Assembly (NCBI GenBank): GCA_003153335.1
Contig: PLYG01000125.1
Coordinates: 1 to 8,473, forward strand
Length of the DNA stretch: 8,473 nucleotides
DNA from: Betaproteobacteria bacterium
Lineage (GTDB): Bacteria > Pseudomonadota > Gammaproteobacteria > Burkholderiales > Casimicrobiaceae
Direction: 5' to 3'
In this document: positions 1 through 5,609 of the stretch, piece after piece
How the letters are laid out: each line of letters begins with the position of its first letter
Position numbering within the stretch: position 1 is the first letter of the stretch
Program-made: the position numbers and the translations under genes
The notes under the pieces: generated by a model
Databases searched by the model: none
Seen by the model: the letters and a program-made list of their open reading frames with translations, nothing else
Told to the model about the DNA's origin: nothing

Positions 1-1
1 C

Positions 2-811
2 GACCACCGCAAGCTGCTGATCGTTGACGGCCAGACTGCGTTCCTCGGCGGCATTAACATCAGCAGCGTCTATTCGGGCGGCTCATTCAGCCCCACCTCG
101 AAGCGGCGCCCCGATGGCAGTCCACCATGGCGCGATACCGATCTGCAGGTAGAGGGCCCGGTGGTCGCCGAGTTCCAGAAACTGTTTCTCGCTACATGGG
201 ATAAACAAAAGGGCGAAACGCTGGCGCCGCGGAATTTTTTTCCCCAGCTAACCAATAAGGGCAAGGAAGTGGTGCGCGCCATCGGCAGTTCGCCCGATGA
301 GCCCTACAGCCTGATCTACGCGACGCTGATCTCTGCGATCAGCAGCGCCGAAACCAGCGTGCATCTGACCAACGCCTATTTCGTCCCCGATCCGCAACTG
401 CTTGCCGCGCTCACGGACGCCGCACAGCGCGGCGTGGACGTCAAAATCATTCTGCCGAGCAATACCGATTCCTGGCTGGTTTTCCATGCAGGACGTTCCC
501 ACTATGCCGACCTGCTGCGCGGCGGCGTGAAAATCTACGAACGCCGCGACGCATTGCTGCACTCCAAAACCGCGCTCATCGACGGCGTGTGGTCGACCAT
601 CGGATCGACCAACCTCGACTGGCGCAGCTTCCTGCACAACGAAGAGGTCAATGCCGTCATCCTCGGGCAAGAGTTCGGCGCGCAGATGCAAACCATGTTT
701 GACGCCGACCTCGCCGCTTCCGACCCCATCACGCTGGAAAAATGGCAGCAGCGTCGGCTCGGCGACCGCGTGAAAGAAATCGCCGCGCGGATGTGGGAAT
801 ACTGGCTGTAG
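2..811 (+). CDS. cls: Cardiolipin synthase / phospholipase D family protein (3' part, 5' end outside window)
   Basis: The reading frame is open from the left edge and ends with TAG at 809-811, giving 269 visible residues. Two HxKxxxxD (HKD) phospholipase D motifs are present. The first, HRKLLIVDG, lies at the very left edge (His codon at 5-7) and is followed by a GGIN stretch. The second, HSKTALIDG, has its His codon at 560-562 and is followed by GSTNLDWRS. Paired HKD motifs with GGxN and GSxNxDxRS tails are typical of bacterial cardiolipin synthases of the ClsA/ClsB/ClsC group. These condense phosphatidylglycerol or phosphatidylethanolamine with phosphatidylglycerol to make cardiolipin at the inner membrane. 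The missing 5' part would hold the N-terminal portion and any membrane segments, so the subtype cannot be assigned. A related PLD-superfamily transferase is the main alternative. The next gene starts 70 nt downstream on the same strand with no clear terminator between, so co-transcription is possible. Confidence 0.9.
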   Translation, partial: DHRKLLIVDGQTAFLGGINISSVYSGGSFSPTSKRRPDGSPPWRDTDLQVEGPVVAEFQKLFLATWDKQKGETLAPRNFFPQLTNKGKEVVRAIGSSPDEPYSLIYATLISAISSAETSVHLTNAYFVPDPQLLAALTDAAQRGVDVKIILPSNTDSWLVFHAGRSHYADLLRGGVKIYERRDALLHSKTALIDGVWSTIGSTNLDWRSFLHNEEVNAVILGQEFGAQMQTMFDADLAASDPITLEKWQQRRLGDRVKEIAARMWEYWL

Positions 812-881
812 GCCCCATATCGGGACCACTTCCACGACGTCGATTGGCCCGAGCATTGGCAAAGACCCAGGGAATTGTCGA

Positions 882-1826
882 ATGCTAAGAGAAGGAAAGG
901 TTGTGGCGAAAAGGACCAGCGAACTAAAGGCGCTAAGGGCAGTTGCGTGCGCGGCCGCCCTGCTATGCATAGGGACGGGCGCTGCCCGGGCCGACGACGC
1001 AGCCACGAACGCAGGCCCGGCCGCAACGCTAAGCGCCCGGTACGCTGTACTGAAGGATGAACTCAGCCACAACCAGTTCCATCGGCCGCTCCACATGGAT
1101 TCGAGCGAGCGCCCGGATGGCGTTACGGGTGAGATCTTTGCGCTCGTCAACTATCCGTTTGCCACTGCAGGGGCCGCGCTGAACAAGCCATCCCAGTGGT
1201 GCGATATCCTGATTCTGCATCTCAATACCAAGTACTGCCGCCCTGCGACCGACAGCCAGGGAACGGTCCTGCATGTCATTATCGGCAAGAAATACGACCA
1301 GCCGGTGAACGCGGCCTATCGCGTGGACTTTGTCTATCGGGTTGCCGCCAGGACCGCGAATTACTTGCAGGTGAAACTGAACGCAGACGAAGGTCCGCTC
1401 AGCACCCGCGACTACCGCATCGTCCTTGAGGCAACGCCGGTGGAAGATGGCCAGACGTTCATCCGTCTTTCCTATTCGTACGCCTATGGCATGGTGGGGC
1501 AGCTTGCGATGCGGGTCTACCTCGGCACCATCGGACGCAACAAGGTGGGGTTCACCGTGGTCGGCAAGGAAGCCGACAGCCAGCCCCAGTCCATCGGCGG
1601 CATGCGCGGCGTGGTGGAGCGCAACACCATGCGCTACTACCTCGCCATCGATGCCTTCCTTGGCGCCTTGTCGGCCCCGCCAAAGGCGCGCGTGGAAAAG
1701 AGCCTGCGTGACTGGTTTGCAGCCACCGAAAGCTATCCGCGCCAGTTGCATGAAATGGAGCAGAGCGAATATCTCGACATGAAGCGCAAGGAGTATTCTC
1801 GACAGCAGGCGGAAGTCATGAAGTAA
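882..1826 (+). CDS. Uncharacterised exported protein with CX11C motif
   Basis: I do not recognise a named family. From ATG 882 the product is 314 residues. AGGGA at 869-873 lies 8 nt upstream and could be its ribosome binding site. An in-frame GTG at 903 has a better site (AAGGA, 892-896, 6 nt spacing) and gives a more typical signal peptide, so the true start may be 903. Either start leaves a positively charged N-region, a hydrophobic AVACAAALLCIGTG core and a likely signal peptidase I site after AARA (residue 37 from ATG 882), so the mature protein should be periplasmic. The mature part is mixed alpha/beta with no membrane helix. It contains WCDILILHLNTKYC, two cysteines (107 and 119) that could form a disulfide. 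The C-terminus is charged and probably helical (about residues 285-314). The 'VNYPFATAGAAL' stretch and overall pattern faintly resemble START/SRPBCC lipid-binding folds, and the neighbouring lipid gene would fit, but this is speculation. Confidence 0.8.
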   Translation: MLREGKVVAKRTSELKALRAVACAAALLCIGTGAARADDAATNAGPAATLSARYAVLKDELSHNQFHRPLHMDSSERPDGVTGEIFALVNYPFATAGAALNKPSQWCDILILHLNTKYCRPATDSQGTVLHVIIGKKYDQPVNAAYRVDFVYRVAARTANYLQVKLNADEGPLSTRDYRIVLEATPVEDGQTFIRLSYSYAYGMVGQLAMRVYLGTIGRNKVGFTVVGKEADSQPQSIGGMRGVVERNTMRYYLAIDAFLGALSAPPKARVEKSLRDWFAATESYPRQLHEMEQSEYLDMKRKEYSRQQAEVMK

Positions 1827-1853
1827 AGGGGCCGGCCAGGAAAGAATTTTGGT

Positions 1854-1862
1854 TGATATAAT
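1854..1862 (+). promoter_or_regulatory. Extended -10 promoter element upstream of dctP
   Basis: TGATATAAT is a perfect TATAAT hexamer (1857-1862) preceded by the TG of an extended -10 element (TGnTATAAT). No good -35 hexamer is visible 17 nt upstream, where the sequence is GGCCAG, which is tolerated at extended -10 promoters. It lies 28 nt after the stop of the upstream gene and would start transcription near 1868-1871. That gives dctPQM a leader of about 65 nt that includes the hairpin at 1890-1914. The AT-rich patch stands out in this GC-rich DNA. The assignment is from sequence alone. Confidence 0.6.
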
Positions 1863-1889
1863 CGTCCTGACCGAGAACTGACGGTAACC

Positions 1890-1924
1890 CGCCGCTCACT
1901 CCCGTGGAGCGGCGTTTTTGTTTT
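1890..1924 (+). terminator. Intrinsic terminator hairpin abutting the dctP ribosome binding site (possible attenuator)
   Basis: CGCCGCTC (1890-1897) pairs perfectly over 8 bp with GAGCGGCG (1907-1914) across a 9-nt loop. It is followed directly by TTTTTGTTTT (1915-1924). This is a textbook Rho-independent terminator. It could end transcripts of the exported-protein gene at 882-1826. However, the U-tract runs straight into the GGAG Shine-Dalgarno sequence of dctP (1925-1928), with the start codon at 1935, so there is no room for a promoter between terminator and gene. Any dctP mRNA must therefore cross this hairpin, which makes a conditional attenuator or leaky terminator plausible. Confidence 0.8.
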
Positions 1925-1934
1925 GGAGACCACC

Positions 1935-2927
1935 ATGCAAACCATCCGCACTCTGGCCACGATGTTGGCGTTGGCCTTCTCGGCATCCCTGGCACTCGCG
2001 CAGCAGCCCGTCGTGATGCGCATCAGCCATCAAGTGCCGCCGGCGCATCACCTGAGCAAGTTGCTCGAGGCTTTCGCCGCCGACGTCAAGGCGCGCACCA
2101 ACGGCCAGGTCGAGGTGCAGTTGTTCGGATCCGAGCAACTGGCCAAGGCGGTGGAGAACTTTCCTTTTGTCGCCAAGGGCAGCATCGAAGCGGCGATGAG
2201 CGTGAATTTCCAGTGGGGCAAAACCATCCCTGAACTGAGCGCCTTGACGATTCCCTACTTTTTTACCGATCTCGAGCGCATCAAGCGTTTCCCGCAATCG
2301 GAGGCCCGCAAGTTTCTTGACGCCAAGCTCGACGCCCGTGGCGTGAAAAGCGTGATGTGGATCTATATCACCCGGCAGTCGATCTTTACCTCGAGCAAGG
2401 CGCCGCTGATCAAGCTGGAGGATTTCAAGGGCGTGAAAATCCGCGGTCTGAACCAGCTGACCGACGAGGCCTTGACCGCGGTCGGCGCGGCGCCCTCGGC
2501 GATGCCCGGATCCGAGGTCTACCAGGCGCTGCAGTCGGGCGTGCTGGACGCGGGGCTCACCGACCTGTCCGCCGCCTACAGCCGCAAGTTCTTTGAAGTG
2601 CAAAAGTACGGGACGGTGTCGCCTTACTTTACCGTTTACTTCCATATGTTCGTCAATCCCAAGTGGTGGAACGCACTGAAGCCGGAGCACCGCGCCGCGC
2701 TCGAAGCGGCCGTCGCGAAAACGGAAAAGGACGCGATCGAGGTTACCGAGAAGACGGCCGCGGATGCCCTCACGCAGCTCAAGGAAAAAGGCATGACCTT
2801 GCACCTGCAAACGCCGCAGGAAGCGCAGGTGTGGCGCGCGAAAATGGAACAGCCGGTGATCGACGCGTTCCTGAAAACCGCGCCCGAGAGCGGAGCGAAA
2901 ATCATCGAGCTGCTCAACAAGCTGTAG
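1935..2927 (+). CDS. dctP: TRAP transporter periplasmic substrate-binding protein (DctP family)
   Basis: The 330-residue product binds an organic acid in the periplasm and passes it to the DctQM membrane complex. ATG 1935 is preferred because GGAG (1925-1928) sits 6 nt upstream and a classical signal peptide follows at once, with probable cleavage after LALA at residue 22. A TTG at 1923 in the same frame lies inside the terminator U-tract and is unlikely. DctP-family hallmarks are visible: the N-terminal SHQVPPAHHLSK segment, DFKGVKIRG with Arg170 at the position usually contacting the substrate carboxylate, and the GAAPSAMPGSEVYQALQSGVLDAG segment (about residues 184-207) typical of the family. 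Length is normal for TRAP binding proteins. It is the first gene of a dctP-dctQ-dctM operon. The exact ligand cannot be read from the sequence; C4-dicarboxylates, aromatic acids and other carboxylates are all possible. No regulator gene is adjacent. Confidence 0.93.
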   Translation: MQTIRTLATMLALAFSASLALAQQPVVMRISHQVPPAHHLSKLLEAFAADVKARTNGQVEVQLFGSEQLAKAVENFPFVAKGSIEAAMSVNFQWGKTIPELSALTIPYFFTDLERIKRFPQSEARKFLDAKLDARGVKSVMWIYITRQSIFTSSKAPLIKLEDFKGVKIRGLNQLTDEALTAVGAAPSAMPGSEVYQALQSGVLDAGLTDLSAAYSRKFFEVQKYGTVSPYFTVYFHMFVNPKWWNALKPEHRAALEAAVAKTEKDAIEVTEKTAADALTQLKEKGMTLHLQTPQEAQVWRAKMEQPVIDAFLKTAPESGAKIIELLNKL

Positions 2928-3006
2928 GGACCAGGCTCTGCCCATGTTGCCGTGGGCGTTAAGCGGAGCTCAGGGAGAGCAAAATCGCACAACCTCGGAC
3001 GGTAAG

Positions 3007-3054
3007 CCCGGGCCGGCCCGGATCCCGGGACAGTCGACTTCGGCCGCAGAATTC
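3007..3054. repeat. Palindrome cluster in the dctP-dctQ intergenic gap
   Basis: Seven palindromic hexamers lie within 48 nt: CCCGGG (3007-3012), GCCGGC (3012-3017, inside GGCCGGCC 3011-3018), GGATCC (3020-3025), CCCGGG (3024-3029), GTCGAC (3033-3038), CGGCCG (3041-3046) and GAATTC (3049-3054). Several extend further: 3008-3021 is a perfect 14-bp palindrome, TCCCGGGA is 3023-3030 and AGTCGACT is 3032-3039. GAGCTC at 2966-2971 lies just upstream. The two CCCGGG copies can also pair with each other in RNA around an 11-nt loop. It may be a structured intercistronic mRNA element that tunes dctP against dctQM expression, a chance cluster, or a cloning remnant. There is no T-tract, so it is not a simple terminator. 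Confidence 0.5.
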
Positions 3055-3069
3055 CCGCCGTTGGCCGGC

Positions 3070-3615
3070 ATGAGCAACCTGCTCGCCCGCGGCGCCAACC
3101 GCGTCGTCCGCTTTCTCTCCCGTCTGGGTATCGCGCTCGCGGCGGTCTCGCTGCTGATGAGCCTGGCGCTGATCACCTACTCGGTGGTGATGCGCTATTT
3201 CCTCAACCGCCCGCAATCCTGGATCGACGAAATCGCCGGTTATCTGCTGGTCGCCTCGGTGATGCTGGCAGCGGCGGACGCGCTGTTTCACGGCGAGCAC
3301 ATTGCGGTGGACATCGTCACCGAACGCCTCCCGGCCGGCGCCAAAAAAATCATCGATAAACTCGGCCTGGTTGCTGTCGCCGTGATGGGTGCGCTGCTGG
3401 CAGCCAGCGGCTGGGACATGGTCGAATTCTCGTGGACGTCCGGAATGGTGTCGACCGGGTATCTGTCGGTGCCGCTGTGGCTTCCGCAATTGCTGGTGCC
3501 GATCGGCGGCGCGCTGCTGGTGATCGCGGCCATCGCGATGCTCTTCCTGCGCGATAGCGATGCGGCTGACGGCGGCCATGGCGGCAACAGCCTGCCGCCG
3601 CACGGCCTGGAATAG
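3070..3615 (+). CDS. dctQ: TRAP transporter small permease subunit (DctQ family)
   Basis: The 181-residue product is the small integral membrane subunit that pairs with DctM and docks the binding protein. Four hydrophobic segments are visible at about residues 18-40, 55-74, 96-114 and 137-160, the usual DctQ topology. Family signatures are VVMRYFLNRPQSWIDEIAGYLL (residues 39-60, with Arg42-Tyr43, Trp51 and Glu54) and GEHIAVDIV (residues 75-83). ATG 3070 is chosen because the family's N-terminal region begins here. The frame stays open back to ATG 2944, but that would add a 42-residue Pro/Gly-rich tail translated from the palindrome cluster, which looks unlike DctQ. Neither start has a convincing Shine-Dalgarno sequence, so the start is the least certain part. 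The hydrophilic C-terminal tail (about residues 161-181) is probably cytoplasmic. The stop is 3 nt before dctM, suggesting translational coupling. Confidence 0.88.
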   Translation: MSNLLARGANRVVRFLSRLGIALAAVSLLMSLALITYSVVMRYFLNRPQSWIDEIAGYLLVASVMLAAADALFHGEHIAVDIVTERLPAGAKKIIDKLGLVAVAVMGALLAASGWDMVEFSWTSGMVSTGYLSVPLWLPQLLVPIGGALLVIAAIAMLFLRDSDAADGGHGGNSLPPHGLE

Positions 3616-3618
3616 CCG

Positions 3619-4908
3619 ATGATCTTTGCATTGATTCTCGTCGGTCTGATCATCGTTCTCTTGACCGGGCTGCCGGCGTTTGCCGGCCTGGGACTATTTT
3701 CGATCGCGATCCTGGTCGGGGTCGAGGGCAACCTGGGCAACATCGGCGAACTCGTCTTCGGCAAGCTCGACACGTATTTGCTGGTATCGATTCCGCTGTT
3801 CACGCTGATGGCGCACTTCATGATCCGGGGCAACGTAGTCGACGACTTGTTCGGCGCCGCCCACACGATGCTGCGCCACCTGCCCGGGGGCTTGGCCATC
3901 GCGACGGTCGCGGCCTGCACCGTCTTCGCCGCGATTTCGGGATCCAGCGTGGCGACGGCGCTGACCATAGGCTCGGCCGCGATTCCGCTGATGATCCGCT
4001 TCGGCTACGATCCCAAGGTAGCGTATGGCGTCGTTGGCGGGGGTGGGACGCTGGGCATCCTGATACCGCCTTCGGGCCCGATGATCCTGTACGGCGTCGT
4101 CTCGGACACCTCGATCGGCGCATTGTTCATGGCTGGCGTGATGCCCGGCCTGATGATGGCGCTGATATTCGGTCTGTTTTGTTACATGCAGGGCCGCTTC
4201 GGCAAGGTTCGGGTCGCGACCGAACCGCGGGCGACGCTTGCTGAAGTAGGCGCCGCGCTGCGCAGATCTTTCTGGGCGCTGACCCTGCCCGGTCTGGTGC
4301 TGGGCGGCATGTACTTTGGCGTCTTTACCGCGACCGAAGCCGCTGCCGCCGGCGCGCTCGCCGCGCTGCTGATCGCGGTCATCGTCTACCGGAGCCTCGG
4401 CTGGAAGGAAATCTGGCTGGCTGCGATCGATACCGCGCGGAATACCGCGATGCTGTTCCTGATCCTGGTCTCCGCCGGCATCCTGGGCCACGTCCTCACC
4501 AAGCTGCGCATCCCCTTGCAGATGGTCCAACTGGTGACCGAGTACGGCGTGTCGCAGCTCGGATTCCTAGGCGCGGTGATGGTGCTGATCTTCATCCTGG
4601 GGATGTTCCTGGAGACTATTTCCATCATCCTGATCACCACACCGGTGGTGCTGCCGGTGCTGGCCGCGCTCAAGATCGACCCGGTCTGGTACGGCATCCT
4701 GCTCACCGTCAATCTGGAGCTGGCGCTGATCACCCCGCCGGTGGGGATGAACCTGTTCGCGTTGAAAGCGATCACCAGGGCGCCGATCAATCACATCATC
4801 ATCGGCGTGGCGCCCTATGTGCTGCTGCTGCTTCTGGGCCTGGCGCTGGTGATGTTCTTCCCGCAGATCGCGCTATGGCTGCCGCAGACCATGGCGTTGA
4901 ACCGGTAG
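3619..4908 (+). CDS. dctM: TRAP transporter large permease subunit (DctM family)
   Basis: The 429-residue, highly hydrophobic product is the large subunit that forms the ion-coupled translocation path for the DctP-bound substrate in the inner membrane. Length is standard for DctM. Signatures in order are: SIPLFTLMAHFMIRG (57-71), LPGGLAIATVAACTVFAAISGSSVAT (88-113), GTLGILIPPSGPMILYGV (143-160), GVFTATEAAAAGA (234-246), GMFLETISIILITTPVVLPV (328-347) and LITPPVGMNLFALKAI (370-385). The paired, inverted PP motifs (IPPSGP and TPPVGM) mark the two related halves of the ion-transporter (elevator) fold. About 11-13 membrane segments are expected. ATG 3619 lies 3 nt after the dctQ stop and has only a weak GGA sequence just upstream, consistent with coupling to dctQ translation. 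It is the last gene of the operon. Confidence 0.95.
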   Translation: MIFALILVGLIIVLLTGLPAFAGLGLFSIAILVGVEGNLGNIGELVFGKLDTYLLVSIPLFTLMAHFMIRGNVVDDLFGAAHTMLRHLPGGLAIATVAACTVFAAISGSSVATALTIGSAAIPLMIRFGYDPKVAYGVVGGGGTLGILIPPSGPMILYGVVSDTSIGALFMAGVMPGLMMALIFGLFCYMQGRFGKVRVATEPRATLAEVGAALRRSFWALTLPGLVLGGMYFGVFTATEAAAAGALAALLIAVIVYRSLGWKEIWLAAIDTARNTAMLFLILVSAGILGHVLTKLRIPLQMVQLVTEYGVSQLGFLGAVMVLIFILGMFLETISIILITTPVVLPVLAALKIDPVWYGILLTVNLELALITPPVGMNLFALKAITRAPINHIIIGVAPYVLLLLLGLALVMFFPQIALWLPQTMALNR

Positions 4909-4936
4909 CGGGCCGCGGGAACCCGGACGAACGGTA

Positions 4937-4965
4937 TTGTCCTTCCGGGGCGGGTCAGCGACAAT
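4937..4965 (+). promoter_or_regulatory. Putative sigma70-type promoter for the endopeptidase gene
   Basis: TTGTCC (4937-4942) and GACAAT (4960-4965) each match 4 of 6 consensus bases of -35 and -10 elements and are separated by the ideal 17 nt. Transcription would begin near 4972, giving a leader of about 36 nt before ATG 5008. This is the best promoter candidate in the 99-nt gap between dctM and the endopeptidase gene, and the lack of a strong dctM terminator there means read-through is also possible. It is a prediction from sequence only. Confidence 0.4.
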
Positions 4966-5007
4966 GCGCCGGTCCTGTTTGCAGAAACTTCTGAAATTTC
5001 ATTGGAT

Positions 5008-5595
5008 ATGAACAAGATGACGCACCGCAAGCCCTTCAGCCTCCAAGATTCGGAACCTCAGCATTCCCGGCGTCGTTTCGCCGGCGCGCTGGGCACGCTC
5101 CTGGCCGCGCCGGCGCTGCTGTTGTCGCGGTATGCGCCCGCAAGCGCTGCGCCGTCCAGGACGCTGCGTTTCGATCATACGCACACCGGAGAAAAGCTCA
5201 CCGTCACGTACACGGCAGGCGACCGCTATCTGCCATCGGCGTTGCTCGAAATCAATCGCTTTCTGCGCGACTTCCGGAACGGGGACGTGCACGCGATCGA
5301 TCCGCAGCTGCTCGATCAGTTGCACATGCTCGCGACCCTGACGGCCAGCCCGGCCCCTTTCGAAGTGATTTCCGGCTATCGCTCACCCGCAACGAACAAC
5401 AGCCTGCGCGCCCACAGCAGTGGAGTCGCCGCCCATAGCCTGCACCTCGATGGCCGCGCGATCGACATCCGGCTGGCCAACGTGGCGCTTGCCGACCTGC
5501 ACGAAGCGGCGGTGTCGTTGCGCGCGGGCGGCGTGGGTTTCTATCCTGGCTCGAATTTCGTTCACATCGATACCGGCCGCGTGCGCCGCTGGTGA
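5008..5595 (+). CDS. mepK: Tat-exported M15/DUF882 murein endopeptidase (YcbK/MepK-like)
   Basis: The 195-residue product is a zinc-peptidase-like protein of the DUF882/M15 group. E. coli YcbK (MepK) of this group cuts mDAP-mDAP (3-3) crosslinks in peptidoglycan. A twin-arginine signal, SRRRF (residues 20-24), precedes a hydrophobic stretch GALGTLLAAPALLL, so export folded by Tat is likely. Catalytic-domain marks are SGYRSPATN (122-130), HSLHLDGRAID (143-153) with the metal-binding Hx6D pair His146 and Asp153, and GGVGFYPGSNFVHIDTG (174-190) with the third ligand His186. All expected ligands are present and the length fits the family. ATG 5008 is chosen; ATG 5017 is also possible (GGA at 5004-5006 lies 10 nt upstream of it), and a TTG at 5002 extends the frame slightly. 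The gene converges on an L,D-transpeptidase gene 14 nt away, which supports a 3-3 crosslink role. Confidence 0.9.
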   Translation: MNKMTHRKPFSLQDSEPQHSRRRFAGALGTLLAAPALLLSRYAPASAAPSRTLRFDHTHTGEKLTVTYTAGDRYLPSALLEINRFLRDFRNGDVHAIDPQLLDQLHMLATLTASPAPFEVISGYRSPATNNSLRAHSSGVAAHSLHLDGRAIDIRLANVALADLHEAAVSLRAGGVGFYPGSNFVHIDTGRVRRW

Positions 5596-5609
5596 CCGGG
5601 CCCATCGGG

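Noticed and set aside
248..1150. 300-codon minus-strand open frame across the cls end and the start of the exported-protein gene
   Set aside because: It is antisense to two well-supported genes, has low-complexity Ala/Val/Arg-rich composition, and spans their intergenic gap; it is typical of GC-rich shadow frames.
1863..1914. Known riboswitch class (for example guanidine-II/mini-ykkC) in the dctP leader
   Set aside because: There is only one solid hairpin, and its loop does not carry the ACGR pattern; no other recognised aptamer core is visible.
1896..2945. 349-codon minus-strand open frame opposite dctP
   Set aside because: It is complementary to a clearly recognised binding-protein gene, and its Arg/Gly/Leu/His-rich composition shows no domain; it is a codon-bias shadow.
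2944..3069. N-terminal extension of DctQ from ATG 2944
   Set aside because: The added 42 residues are Pro/Gly/Ser-rich, unlike DctQ proteins, and are encoded by the palindrome cluster; family-like sequence starts at ATG 3070.
3694..4530. 278-codon minus-strand open frame opposite dctM
   Set aside because: It is antisense to a canonical DctM, and its Gln/Arg/Asp/His-rich product looks like reverse-complemented membrane-protein codons.
4922..4949. CCCGGA/TCCGGG 6-bp inverted repeat after dctM as a terminator
   Set aside because: The loop is 16 nt and no T-tract follows. The repeat overlaps the candidate -35 element at 4937-4942, so a terminator call is not supported.
5596..5609. Bidirectional terminator in the 14-nt gap between the convergent genes
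   Set aside because: Only a tiny CCC/GGG stem with a 3-nt loop and a GGGCCC palindrome are visible, with no T or A tract on either side.
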